A program made the position numbers and the translations under genes. The notes under the pieces are model-generated. The model was not told the DNA's origin and made no database searches. It was given only the letters and a program-made list of their open reading frames with translations. Below are positions 52,925 to 61,704 of a DNA stretch of 64,000 bases, piece by piece (position 1 is the first letter of the stretch; each line of letters starts with the position of its first letter). Origin of the DNA: Methylobacterium sp. 77 (GTDB lineage: Bacteria > Pseudomonadota > Alphaproteobacteria > Rhizobiales > Beijerinckiaceae); the NCBI RefSeq assembly GCF_000372825.1, contig NZ_KB910516.1, positions 148,911 through 212,910 on the forward strand, in the 5' to 3' direction.

Positions 52925-55024
52925 ATGATCGGCATCGACGACGGCGCACCGGGGCCTCTCGGGGCGCATTTCGACGGTCGCGGTGTCAATTTCGCGCTGT
53001 TCTCGCAGAACGCCACAGCGGTGGATCTGTGCCTGTTCGAGCCGGGCGAGCGCCACGAGAGCCGCATCCTCCCGCTGCCCTGCCGCACCGACGACGTCTG
53101 GCACGGTTACCTGCGCGGCGTGTTTCCCGGTCAGCTCTACGGGTACCGTGTCCATGGCCCCTGGGAGCCGGCCCAGGGCCACCGCTTTAATCCGTCGAAG
53201 CTTCTCCTCGACCCCTATGCGCGCGAAATCCAGGGCCGCATCCGCTGGCACGATTCGCTCTACGGTCATCGCCGTGGCCTCCAGCGCGAAGACCAGATCG
53301 ACCGCCGCGACAGCGCGGCGTACATGCCGCGAGGGGTGGTGACGGCCCCCGATCTGCCCGATCTCGCGATCAACCCGATCCGTCGGCCTCTTGGTCAGAC
53401 GGTGATCTACGAGGCGCATGTCAAGGCGCTGACGCAGCTTCATCCCGACATCCCGGAGGCGGAGCGCGGCACTTATGCCGCCCTCGCCCATCCCGCGATC
53501 ATCGAACACCTGCTGAAGCTGGGCGTGACCGCGATCGAACTCCTGCCGATCCAGTCCTTCGCCGACGATCGCTTCCTGGTGGAGAAGGGCCTCGTCAATT
53601 TCTGGGGCTACTCGCCGCTCGGGTATTTCGCGCCGGAGCCGCGCTATCTCGGCCTCGCCGGGATCGGCGGCCTTAAGGCGGCGATCCGTGAACTCGCCGC
53701 GGCCGAGATCGAGGTGATCCTCGACGTGGTCTACAACCATACCTGCGAGGCCGATCATACCGGGCCGACCCTGTCGTTCCGGGGCATCGACAATGCCAGC
53801 TATTACAAGCTCAACCCGGAGAACCGCCGGCAGGAGATCGACTGCACCGGCTGCGGCAACACGCTGGACCTCGACCATCCCCGCGTGATGCAGCTCGTCC
53901 TCGACTCGCTGCGCCACTGGGTGACGGCATACGGGATCGCCGGGTTCCGCTTCGATCTCGCCACCAGCCTCGGTCGCACGCCGCACGATTTCACGGCCAA
54001 GGCAGCGTTCTTCCAGGCCATCGCCCAGGATCCGATCCTGTCCCGCGCCAAGATGATCGCCGAGCCCTGGGATATCGGCATGGGCGGCTACCAGCTCGGC
54101 GCGTATCCGCGCGGCTGGGCCGAGTGGAACGACCAGTTCCGCGACAGCGTCCGCGCCTTCTGGCGCGGCGATCACGGCGTCCTGCCGAAGCTCACGCAGG
54201 CCTTGTCCGGCTCGCGCGAGATCTTCTCGGGCTCCGGACGTTCGCCGCTGGCGAGCATCAACTACGTGGCGAGCCATGACGGCTACACCCTGGCCGATGT
54301 CGTCGCCTACGAGCAGAAGCACAACCACGCCAATGGCGAGGACAACCGCGACGGCCACGGTCACAACCTCTCCCGCAACTACGGTGTCGAGGGCCCCACC
54401 GACGATCCGGCGATCCTGGCCCTGCGGGCGCGGCAGAAGCGCAACCTCCTGGCAACGACCCTATTGGCGCAGGGCGTCCCGATGATCCTCGCCGGCGACG
54501 AGCGGTCACGCAGCCAGGGCGGCAACAACAACGCCTATGCGCAGGACAATGCGATCAATTGGGTCGACTGGCAGACGGATCCCGATCCCGGCCTGACGAC
54601 CTTCGTCGCCAACCTCACCCGGCTGCGCCGGGAGCAGCCTGCCCTGCGCCGCCGGACGTTCCTCACCGGCGACGTCATCGGCGAGGGGCCGCTTCGCGAC
54701 GTCCACTGGCTCTCGCCCTGCGGCGCCGAGATGGACGACGACGCCTGGGCGGACGGGCATCGGCAGGCCTTCGGCATGCAGATCGGCAACGACCTGCCGA
54801 GCGCGGATCGCCTCTTGATCCTGATCAATGCCGCCGATGAACCGACCGATTTCAACCTGGCACCGGTGATCGGCGGGTCGTGGATGATCGTCTTCGACAC
54901 GACCCGGCCGACAGGCACGGTCCAGGCCGGGCAGGCACTGTTCCCGCCCGGCGCGCGGCTGCGGCTCGATCCGCGCTCGCTCTACGTGCTGCGGGCGCGG
55001 CAGGCCGCGTCGTATGACATCTGA
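52925..55024 (+). CDS. glgX: Glycogen debranching enzyme (GlgX/isoamylase type)
   Basis: The 699-residue protein is a GH13 enzyme that hydrolyses alpha-1,6 branches of glycogen or maltodextrin. It has an N-terminal CBM48 domain (about 10-100: PLGAHFDGRGVNFALFSQNA). In the catalytic barrel, DVVYNHTCEADHTGPT, the nucleophile Asp in GFRFDLATSLGR, the acid Glu in KMIAEPWDIG and the ASHDGYTLADV motif are seen. The ATG at 52925 has AAGGA 5 nt upstream. It follows otsA by 70 bp in the same direction, consistent with joint trehalose-glycogen metabolism. Confidence 0.95.
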   Translation: MIGIDDGAPGPLGAHFDGRGVNFALFSQNATAVDLCLFEPGERHESRILPLPCRTDDVWHGYLRGVFPGQLYGYRVHGPWEPAQGHRFNPSKLLLDPYAREIQGRIRWHDSLYGHRRGLQREDQIDRRDSAAYMPRGVVTAPDLPDLAINPIRRPLGQTVIYEAHVKALTQLHPDIPEAERGTYAALAHPAIIEHLLKLGVTAIELLPIQSFADDRFLVEKGLVNFWGYSPLGYFAPEPRYLGLAGIGGLKAAIRELAAAEIEVILDVVYNHTCEADHTGPTLSFRGIDNASYYKLNPENRRQEIDCTGCGNTLDLDHPRVMQLVLDSLRHWVTAYGIAGFRFDLATSLGRTPHDFTAKAAFFQAIAQDPILSRAKMIAEPWDIGMGGYQLGAYPRGWAEWNDQFRDSVRAFWRGDHGVLPKLTQALSGSREIFSGSGRSPLASINYVASHDGYTLADVVAYEQKHNHANGEDNRDGHGHNLSRNYGVEGPTDDPAILALRARQKRNLLATTLLAQGVPMILAGDERSRSQGGNNNAYAQDNAINWVDWQTDPDPGLTTFVANLTRLRREQPALRRRTFLTGDVIGEGPLRDVHWLSPCGAEMDDDAWADGHRQAFGMQIGNDLPSADRLLILINAADEPTDFNLAPVIGGSWMIVFDTTRPTGTVQAGQALFPPGARLRLDPRSLYVLRARQAASYDI

Positions 55025-55101
55025 GTGGAGGGGCGGGAATCTCGTCTCGCTCCCCCCGATGACCTCAGCGAGAGATCAGTTGCGGCGACCCGAGCCCAAC
55101 A

Positions 55102-55230
55102 TCAGCCCTTGGCGATGAAGCGGATGAAGTAGACCAGCCCCGTGAAGGTGACGAGGCTGATCGCGTAGAAGGCGACGAACCAGAGCAGGCGCCCCACCGG
55201 GCGAGGCTTGTCCTGAAACGGATCGCTCAA
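55102..55230 (-). CDS. DUF2474/CydX-like small subunit of cytochrome bd oxidase
   Basis: The 42-residue protein (MSDPFQDKPRPVGRLLWFVA and on) has one membrane segment, WFVAFYAISLVTFTGLVYFI, and a basic end. DUF2474 proteins occur directly after cydB and are thought to be the small subunit, like CydX. The TTG at 55230 overlaps the cydB stop (TTGA), which ties it to cydB. The frame also extends 18 codons further upstream into cydB but that part is antisense-like in composition and not used. Confidence 0.7.
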   Translation of the reverse strand: MSDPFQDKPRPVGRLLWFVAFYAISLVTFTGLVYFIRFIAKG

Positions 55231-56273
55231 TGCCCGTATCCGCCGGTCGAGATGTCCTCCGCGACTTTCCCCCGGAAGACCCAATAGGCGTAGGCGGTGT
55301 AGGCGAGCGTCAGCGGCATCACCACGGAATAGCCGACGAGGGCGAATTTAAGGGCGCTGACCGCGTTGGCCGCTTCCCAGATCGTCATCTTCGGCGGCAC
55401 GATATAGGGGAAGAGGCTGACGGCGAGGCCGAGAAAACCGAGCAGGAACAGGGCGATGCTGAGAAGGAACGGCGACACGTCGCGGCCGATCCGGAGCGCC
55501 GAATAGATCTGCCAGCAGACGATGGCGGTCACGGCGGGGATCGGCGCGACGAAAGCGATGTTCGGCCAGGAAATCCAGCGCCACTGGATCTGCGTGCCGA
55601 GGAACGGCACCCAGGCGCTGACGATCGTCATCGCGACGACGGTGCCGATGAGAAACTGGATGCTCTTGCGCCGCGCCCAGATCTGGAGTTCGCCCGAGGT
55701 CTTCATCACGCACCAGGTGGCGCCGAGCAGACCGTAGCCGCAGACGAGGCCGATGCCCGTCATGACACTGAAGGGGGTGAGCCAATCCATCGTGCCGCCG
55801 GTAAAGCCGCGTCCCTCGATGGTGAAACCCTGGACGAAGGCGCCGAGCACCATGCCTTGGGCGAAGGTCGCCACCAGCGAGCCGTAATGAAAAGCGTTGT
55901 CCCACAGGAACTGGGACTTCTCCGCCTTGAACCGGAACTCGAAGGCCACGCCGCGAAAGATCAGCGCGAGCAACATCAGGATCAGCGGCAAGTAGAGGGC
56001 CGGCAGCAGGATCGCGTAAGCGACGCTGAACACCGCGAACAGGCCGCCGCCGCCGAGGACGAGCCAGGTCTCGTTGCCGTCCCAGATCGGCGCAACGGAG
56101 ATCATCATCCGGTCGCGCCAGTTGCCCTTGCTCGCGGCGGTGAAGAGGATGCCGACGCCGAGATCGAACCCGTCGATGACGACGTACATGGCGACCGCCA
56201 GAGCCAGCAGGCCGGCCCAGACCAGCGGCAGCCAAAAGGCGGCGCCCTCGTATTCCATGCCGAAACCGAACAT
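55227..56273 (-). CDS. cydB: Cytochrome bd (cyanide-insensitive) ubiquinol oxidase subunit II
   Basis: The 348-residue inner-membrane protein is CydB/CioB. It has eight or nine membrane segments and the signatures YVVIDGFDLGVGILF, VAPIWDGNETWLVLGGGGLF and FEFRFKAEKSQFLWDNAFHY. The pair CydA-CydB reduces O2 to water with quinol; CydA carries the haems. Normally cydA lies immediately upstream, but here the upstream 130 bp and the small gene beyond contain no cydA. Start is ATG 56273; MEYEG (56258) is possible. Confidence 0.93.
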   Translation of the reverse strand: MFGFGMEYEGAAFWLPLVWAGLLALAVAMYVVIDGFDLGVGILFTAASKGNWRDRMMISVAPIWDGNETWLVLGGGGLFAVFSVAYAILLPALYLPLILMLLALIFRGVAFEFRFKAEKSQFLWDNAFHYGSLVATFAQGMVLGAFVQGFTIEGRGFTGGTMDWLTPFSVMTGIGLVCGYGLLGATWCVMKTSGELQIWARRKSIQFLIGTVVAMTIVSAWVPFLGTQIQWRWISWPNIAFVAPIPAVTAIVCWQIYSALRIGRDVSPFLLSIALFLLGFLGLAVSLFPYIVPPKMTIWEAANAVSALKFALVGYSVVMPLTLAYTAYAYWVFRGKVAEDISTGGYGH

Positions 56274-56410
56274 GAACGATGATCTCCGTCCTGCGACACG
56301 ACTACCGGATGACTAAAGCATGAAGTGGAAACCGGTACAGTAACCTTCCTGCGCACCGAAGCCGTCGAAGACCGAATATACGGCCGGACGGCGACACCGG
56401 AGGCGTCCTG

Positions 56411-56692
56411 TCAGCGACCGTCGACGCCGTGCCATGCGGGACGGCGATCCGTTTCCGCCAGAGTATCCCGCGAGGCGACCGCGACCGATCCGGTGACCTG
56501 CCGGACGAGCGTATCGACACCCTCGCTCGCCGCCTTCTCGCGTGTTTCGAGCGGCAGCGTCCCCCAGGCGGCCGAGACCGCCTGCTGCATCGATGGAGCC
56601 TGCAATCGCGCCATCGAGGCGGGATCGTCACGTTGGGCGGCGAGATAGGAGAGGGCGCCGATCACCAGGCTGGCGCGAATGAGGAACGACAT
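56411..56692 (-). CDS. Hypothetical small protein, 93 residues
   Basis: No family recognised. The product begins MSFLIRASLVIGALSYLAAQ, a hydrophobic N-terminus that could be an anchor or signal peptide. It continues with LQAPSMQQAVSAAWGTLPLE and a charged tail. A start 7 codons upstream (56713) is also possible; neither has a strong ribosome binding site. It occupies the place where cydA would be expected, read in the same direction as cydB, but shows no similarity to it. Confidence 0.5.
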   Translation of the reverse strand: MSFLIRASLVIGALSYLAAQRDDPASMARLQAPSMQQAVSAAWGTLPLETREKAASEGVDTLVRQVTGSVAVASRDTLAETDRRPAWHGVDGR

Positions 56693-57043
56693 GGGATCCG
56701 TGGGTTGGTGCATGCTCAGCCGCGAGCGGCCTCTTCCAAAGGACTGTCGGCGGAGAATGTAAAACCCGTCTCACGACAGCTTTGAAATCGAGCCGCTTGG
56801 TGAACGTCTCCTTTCCCGGTTCGATCGCCCCTGTGGATGGACGTTGCTTTGCCCCGAAAGGAACCCTCTTCCGAATAGGCTCGGTTACCCTCCGGAAAGC
56901 ATCCGCGAACAATCGGATGGGTCTACGCAACACTCGCTTAAGTCGGGTCTGCGAGGTTCGGCATCAGTCGAGTTCAAGTCGAACCCGAGTCCAAGTCGAG
57001 CCAAGGGGCGACGAAGCGGCCTGTCAGGCACTTCGCGCTGTGC
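56693..57043. other. Intergenic region, 351 bp
   Basis: This divergent gap lies between the small hypothetical gene and the histidine kinase. Near the kinase start are two 13-bp near-copies, GAGTTCAAGTCGA (56970-56982) and GAGTCCAAGTCGA (56987-56999), 17 bp apart. Otherwise I see nothing: short frames lack ribosome sites. Confidence 0.45.
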
Positions 57044-58957
57044 GTGTCCGTATTGCGTATTTACAGCGGCCTGGCTTCCCTCATCGATCTCCGGCTTGCC
57101 GGGCTCGTCCACGAGTCGGTGATCGATGACGACGCCGTGCGGTTCCGGCACGAGCGCTTCCTGGTGTCGCGTCTCGCGACCGGGATCGTGATGATGGCCG
57201 GGCTGCCGCCCTACCTGCTCTGGCGCGGCGTGCCGAGCGGCATTGAGGTCCTGGCCATCGCCAGCCTGATGCTGCCGGTCTTCGCCGCCGTCTTCCTCTC
57301 GCGGACGGGAATCCTCTGGGTCGCGCATGCGATCTCGTCGGCGGGCCTGACCGGCCTCGTGGTTTGCCTCGCCCTCATGTCGGGCGGCGTGAATTCCGCT
57401 GCCGCGATCTGGCTCGTGGCGATCCCGCTGGAGGCCGTCGTCTCCGGCTCGCGCCGTGCGACCCTCGCCGCCGCCATCATCGCGATGATCGGTGCCCTCG
57501 TCGTCGCGTTCCTGCCGCAGGACATCATCTCGCTGCCGCTCCTCGACCTGTCCCGCTCGCTGGCGATGCCGGTCTTCGCCATCACCGCCATCGGTCATGT
57601 CGCCGCCCAAGCCCTCGAGCATCTGCGCCATGAAGGCCGCTGGCTCGCCCGCATGCGTGACAACGAGGTGCGCGACCGCATGCTGCTCTCCGCCATCGAC
57701 GACCTCGTGACCTGGCACGACCGGAACGGTCGCATCATCGACGCGAGCGCGTCGTCGGCGCGCTTTGTCGGCGTCGATTCGGTCCGCCTGCGCGGCTACG
57801 GACTTCTGGACCGCGTGCATGTCGGCGACCGTCCGGCCCTGCTGCAGACGATCAGCGATGTCGCGACCAGCGGCAAACCCGCCACCGTCCAGTTCCGCCT
57901 GCATCTCGACGCCGCCGCCGTGCGTGCCGAAGGCGAGCCGCGTCTGATCTTCGCCGAGATGCGGGCCCATCGCATCGTCGACAATCTGGCCGGGATCGAG
58001 GGATCGAGCGTGGTCGCCGTGACCCGCGACGTCACCGAGCATCGCCGCCACGCGGAAGAGCTGGAGCGCGCCCGCGCCGAGGCCGAACGCGCCGACGACC
58101 TCAAGAGCCGCTTCCTCGCCACCGTCAGCCACGAATTGCGCACTCCGCTGAACGCCATCATCGGCTTCTCGGAAGTCCTTGCCGGTCAGGGCTCGATGAC
58201 CCTCGGCCCCGAGCGCAGCCGCGAATATGCCGAAATCATCGGAAGTTCGGGGCGCCACCTCCTCGACGTGGTCAACGCTCTCCTCGACATGTCCCGCATC
58301 CAGAGCGGCAACTTCGACTACGTTCCCGAGGTGATGAATGTCGGCTCGCTGGTGCGGACCTGCTGCGACCTGATGCAACTCCGTGCCGATCAGGGTGGGA
58401 TCACCCTCCTGCGCGGCTCCGAGGCGCCCGGCATCGAGATCACGGCAGACCCGCGCGCCTGCCGCCAGATCCTCATCAATCTCCTCTCCAACGCGGTGAA
58501 GTTCACCGCCTCGGGGGGACGGATCGACGTCTCGTTCCGCCAGAGCGCCTCGCATCTCGACATCGTGGTCGCCGATACCGGCATCGGCATCGGCGCGGAC
58601 GATCTCCCGCGCGTGGGTGCGCCGTTCTTCCAGGCGGGCGGCGGTTACCACCGGACCCATGAGGGAACCGGCCTCGGCCTCTCCGTGGTGCAGGGGTTGG
58701 TCGGCCTTCATGGCGGCAGCATCTCGATCGAGAGTGCCGAGCGCCAGGGGACCACCGTGACCGTGACGCTGCCGCTCGATTGCCGGCGCGGATCGAGCAC
58801 GGCTCCTCCGGCACCGATCCGCACCGGTGTTCGACGTTCGGCGCCGCCGATCGCCGCGACCGATGCGGCCTTGCCGGCCCGACGCCCGATGGGCCTGTTC
58901 GACCCCGCGCCGGAAGCGGTGAGCGAGCGCTACATTCCGATGCAGCGCGCGGGATGA
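57044..58957 (+). CDS. Membrane-bound sensor histidine kinase with PAS domain
   Basis: The 637-residue kinase has six or so membrane segments (about 48-190), a PAS-like domain (about 215-335: MLLSAIDDLVTWHDRNGRII) and a coiled linker. The HisKA domain follows with the phospho-acceptor His363 in TVSHELRTPLNAIIGFSE, then HATPase_c with N-box NLLSNAVKF, G1 DTGIGIGADD and G2 GTGLGLSVV. The C-terminal 60 residues are Pro/Ala/Arg-rich. The start is GTG at 57044. It resembles PleC/DivJ-type alphaproteobacterial kinases. No response regulator is adjacent, so it is an orphan whose partner is unknown. Confidence 0.92.
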   Translation: MSVLRIYSGLASLIDLRLAGLVHESVIDDDAVRFRHERFLVSRLATGIVMMAGLPPYLLWRGVPSGIEVLAIASLMLPVFAAVFLSRTGILWVAHAISSAGLTGLVVCLALMSGGVNSAAAIWLVAIPLEAVVSGSRRATLAAAIIAMIGALVVAFLPQDIISLPLLDLSRSLAMPVFAITAIGHVAAQALEHLRHEGRWLARMRDNEVRDRMLLSAIDDLVTWHDRNGRIIDASASSARFVGVDSVRLRGYGLLDRVHVGDRPALLQTISDVATSGKPATVQFRLHLDAAAVRAEGEPRLIFAEMRAHRIVDNLAGIEGSSVVAVTRDVTEHRRHAEELERARAEAERADDLKSRFLATVSHELRTPLNAIIGFSEVLAGQGSMTLGPERSREYAEIIGSSGRHLLDVVNALLDMSRIQSGNFDYVPEVMNVGSLVRTCCDLMQLRADQGGITLLRGSEAPGIEITADPRACRQILINLLSNAVKFTASGGRIDVSFRQSASHLDIVVADTGIGIGADDLPRVGAPFFQAGGGYHRTHEGTGLGLSVVQGLVGLHGGSISIESAERQGTTVTVTLPLDCRRGSSTAPPAPIRTGVRRSAPPIAATDAALPARRPMGLFDPAPEAVSERYIPMQRAG

Positions 58958-58985
58958 GCGCTTTCCGCGAACGGCTTGGCCAAAT

Positions 58986-59026
58986 GGGAGCATCGATCCG
59001 GATAGGACATCCGGATCGATGCTCCC
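58986..59026. repeat. Perfect 18-bp inverted repeat (hairpin) behind the kinase gene
   Basis: The arms 58986-59003 and 59009-59026 are perfect complements with a 5-nt loop. The stem is strong but not followed by a T run; a second hairpin with T-rich end lies 15 bp further. It may help end kinase transcription or belong to a dispersed hairpin family. Confidence 0.7.
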
Positions 59027-59041
59027 CGTTCTCGTTCGACG

Positions 59042-59071
59042 TCGGCTTTCTGCGAAAGCCGATTCTTCGTT
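59042..59071 (+). terminator. Probable terminator of the histidine kinase gene
   Basis: A 9-bp perfect stem TCGGCTTTC-tgc-GAAAGCCGA (59042-59062) is followed by TTCTTCGTT. It is 84 bp after the kinase stop and 45 bp before the next gene's start. The T tract is interrupted, so termination may be partial. Confidence 0.55.
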
Positions 59072-59115
59072 CCTGGCCTGGTGTTCCAGGTCAACGTCGC
59101 CTTGAAGGATAGACC

Positions 59116-59877
59116 ATGCGCGAACCGCTGCCGAAGCGAGACCAGCGCGAGATCGTTGTGCCTGCCCGGGGAGCGCAGAGCGCGCCTCCGCGCAGAAAGC
59201 CGGCGTCCGGACCGGCCCGGCGGCCGTCTTTCGGCTGGCTTCGGACCATGGGCACGGCCGTCGCTGGCTTCGGCCGCCTTTGCCTGCGCAGGCCGGGAGA
59301 GGTTCTCGGCTCGGTGGTCGCCCTCGGCGCGGTCGCGGCCGTAGCCATGAATGCGCTGGGCTTCCAGGGCGGCCCGCATCCCGCGCCGATCTTCCCCACC
59401 CTCGGCAAGGGGACGGGGAACGGCGCCGCAGCGAAGCCGCAGGCCGCCAAACCGGCGGAACCAGCCAAATCTGCGGAGCCAGCCAGGCTCGCGGAAGCGC
59501 CGCCGCGCAAGATCGACGTGCCGAAATCCGATCCCGGGCCGGAGCAGAAAGCAGCTTTGTTGCCCGAGCCGGCCAAACCGGCGACGAAACCGGTCGTCGC
59601 CGCACAGGCCACCAAGCGCGACGTGATCGCCGAGATCATCAAGGCCGGCGAAACCACCGCATCGGTAACCCCGAAAACCGATGTCGCCGTAGCGCAGGCG
59701 CAGCGGGCCCTGGTCAAGCTCGGCTATGGGCCCCTCGTCGCCGACGGCGTGCTCGGTGCCGGAACGCGGGCGGCCATCGAGAAGTTCGAGCGCGACCGCA
59801 AGCTGCCGGTGAAGGGTGTCGCCGCCGGCCGCACCCTGCGCGAACTCGCCTCCAGCGCCGGCTCGCCCAAGGGCTAG
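59116..59877 (+). CDS. Membrane-anchored peptidoglycan-binding protein
   Basis: The 253-residue protein has a basic N-terminus, one membrane segment (about 62-80, GEVLGSVVALGAVAAVAMNA), a Pro/Ala/Lys-rich periplasmic linker (about 95-165) and a C-terminal peptidoglycan-binding domain (PG_binding_1, about 190-245: VAQAQRALVKLGYGPLVADG then GAGTRAAIEKFERDRKLP). It probably attaches to the cell wall from the inner membrane. No catalytic domain is present. It is separated from the kinase by two hairpins. Confidence 0.85.
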   Translation: MREPLPKRDQREIVVPARGAQSAPPRRKPASGPARRPSFGWLRTMGTAVAGFGRLCLRRPGEVLGSVVALGAVAAVAMNALGFQGGPHPAPIFPTLGKGTGNGAAAKPQAAKPAEPAKSAEPARLAEAPPRKIDVPKSDPGPEQKAALLPEPAKPATKPVVAAQATKRDVIAEIIKAGETTASVTPKTDVAVAQAQRALVKLGYGPLVADGVLGAGTRAAIEKFERDRKLPVKGVAAGRTLRELASSAGSPKG

Positions 59878-60012
59878 TCCCGGCATCGGACGTCGGCGAG
59901 CGTGATTCATCAAGACCGCCCGCGCGCCGGGGCGACGGCGGTCGTCCGCCGGACCTCGGCGAGCCCGACCGAGATTTGGTATCAGTCCCGCCGCGGATGC
60001 TATAGGCGAGCG

Positions 60013-60354
60013 ATGCCTCGCCTGCGTTCCGATTTCTGGGTCTCGGCCCATCTCCGCCGTCTCGCCATCGAGGGGATCGACGCGGTGCAGCGCCGGCGCG
60101 GTGCGGCCGAAGCGGGAGCCATCTTCGTCAAGATCGACCGCCTCGACGGACGGGCCGACCTCTACGGTCCCGCGCCGCAAGCGCTCGTCGACACCGAGGA
60201 TGCGAGAGACCGTAGCTTCGTCAGGCTGATGGGTGAGGCGTCGCCGGTCGATGTCGAGCTCCGCATCGGCAAGGAGCTGCGCTTCGACGACGACCTCTGG
60301 ATCATCGAGATCGACGACCGCTCGGGGCGGCATTGCCTCGATCTCGCCGAATGA
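60013..60354 (+). CDS. DUF1491 family protein
   Basis: The 113-residue protein matches DUF1491 (COG5447): it begins MPRLRSDFWVSAHLRRLAIE, continues GAAEAGAIFVKIDRLDGRAD, and ends with the conserved FDDDLWIIEIDDRSGRH. Function unknown; cytosolic. The ATG at 60013 fits the family start; the frame extends upstream without support. It follows the peptidoglycan-binding gene by 135 bp in the same direction. Confidence 0.87.
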   Translation: MPRLRSDFWVSAHLRRLAIEGIDAVQRRRGAAEAGAIFVKIDRLDGRADLYGPAPQALVDTEDARDRSFVRLMGEASPVDVELRIGKELRFDDDLWIIEIDDRSGRHCLDLAE

Positions 60355-60466
60355 GGAGAGGGCGCTTGCGCACGCGCGAGCGCCGTGCGGATTCTCGGAA
60401 ATCAGGTCTCCGAGACCCGCGAGAGGCGGCGTTTCGACGTGACGGAACGCCGAACCGGAACCTCGA

Positions 60467-61597
60467 TCAGGCCGCCCCGGATTGCCTCACCCGGCCCGGA
60501 AGCGCCGGCCGAAGCGGAGCGCGCTCGGTGGATGCCGGCATGCGCGGACGAACTGCGTCCGGCGCCGTATAGGGCTGGTGCGCGGTGCCGCCGTTGAGGC
60601 GTTCGGGCAAGGGGGTATCGAGGACCGCGCCGAGGAGATCGCGTGCCGCGCTGCGCGGAATGGTGCGGAACAGCTTCACCAGGTCGAAAACCCGGTCCAC
60701 CGAACGAGCCACGGTCTCGTTGAGAGTGAGGAAGACGTAGACGGCCTCCTCCTCATGCAACCCCACGGCACGAAGCGAGAGCGTCAGAAGCTCATAGCGG
60801 CGGCTCGGGTCGGCCGTGGTGGCAAGGAAGCCGCGCTGAAGGCCGAGCATCTCCGCCAGAGCCGCGACGAAGCCGGCGACGTCGCGTCGCCCGGAAAAGC
60901 CGGTGAGGACGGCTCCCGCCTCGCGTGGCAGGGGAGGGGACGGCCGCAACGCGGCTCTCGCACCGATCGCTCTCCCGATCGCTTCGCGCAGGTCTTCATC
61001 GGCATAGAGGAACAGCGGACCCAGATCGCCGGGAGCCAGATCGGGGCGGGCGAGTAGCGCCTGCGCCAAGTCGGGCGTGGTTCGCGCGCGGTTGACGAGG
61101 AGGCCGATCGTGCCGCCCTGGAGGCTGATCTGCCAATTCTCGGCGAGGGCGAGATCGATGGCGGCAACATCGCGCGCAACCATTTCGTCGATGAGGCTAC
61201 GGCTCAGGTCGGATCGCCGGGCGATGGCCGTGGCGATGTCCGAACCACCGGAAAGGGCGGCCTCAATCACCATCGCCGACAGGCTGGGGGCCTGCGCGAT
61301 GACGATGTCCCTGATCTCGACCCCGCGTGCGGCGAGGATGGCGAGAACGGGCTGTGGCGTCGCTGGAAACGGCGCCAGCTTGCGCGCCACGATCAACGCC
61401 GTCTCATCGTCCACGATCGGGATCAGCCCGCCGGCGAGGGACTGAAAGGCCTCGACGGACTTCCGGTCGTGCGCGGTCGCGGTGAGGAACAGGTCGGTCT
61501 GGACCCGTAGGATGACTGGTTTCAGATCGAGGTCACCGAGACGCGACAGTTCGATCAGGCCGGAGAAGTCCGGCGCATCGTCGAGAGATGGGGACAT
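60467..61597 (-). CDS. DUF2336 domain protein
   Basis: The 376-residue protein matches DUF2336, helical repeat proteins of alphaproteobacteria. Recognisable are SDIATAIARRSDLSRSLIDE, the repeated 'ARPDLAPGDLGPLFLYADED' region, and FAVS-like alternating helices typical of HEAT-like folds. No catalytic motif, signal peptide or membrane segment. Some family members are linked to stress or c-di-GMP signalling, but this one cannot be assigned. It converges with the DUF1491 gene and lies downstream of hemY in the same direction. Confidence 0.82.
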   Translation of the reverse strand: MSPSLDDAPDFSGLIELSRLGDLDLKPVILRVQTDLFLTATAHDRKSVEAFQSLAGGLIPIVDDETALIVARKLAPFPATPQPVLAILAARGVEIRDIVIAQAPSLSAMVIEAALSGGSDIATAIARRSDLSRSLIDEMVARDVAAIDLALAENWQISLQGGTIGLLVNRARTTPDLAQALLARPDLAPGDLGPLFLYADEDLREAIGRAIGARAALRPSPPLPREAGAVLTGFSGRRDVAGFVAALAEMLGLQRGFLATTADPSRRYELLTLSLRAVGLHEEEAVYVFLTLNETVARSVDRVFDLVKLFRTIPRSAARDLLGAVLDTPLPERLNGGTAHQPYTAPDAVRPRMPASTERAPLRPALPGRVRQSGAA

Positions 61598-61659
61598 GGC
61601 ACTTCGTTTACGCAGAACTCGCTGATCACAGCTTTAGCGAGCTTGCGTGAACCGACCTT

Positions 61660-61690
61660 TAAAGGGCGACGGCGAGGCGCCGCCCTTCAT
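61660..61690 (-). terminator. Possible terminator of the hemY gene
   Basis: Arms AAGGGCG (61663-61669) and CGCCCTT (61682-61688) form a GC-rich stem with inner pairing. Read on the minus strand it ends in TTTAAAGG. It starts 15 bp after the hemY stop. Confidence 0.4.
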
Positions 61691-61704
61691 GCCCCATTGC
61701 GGGA

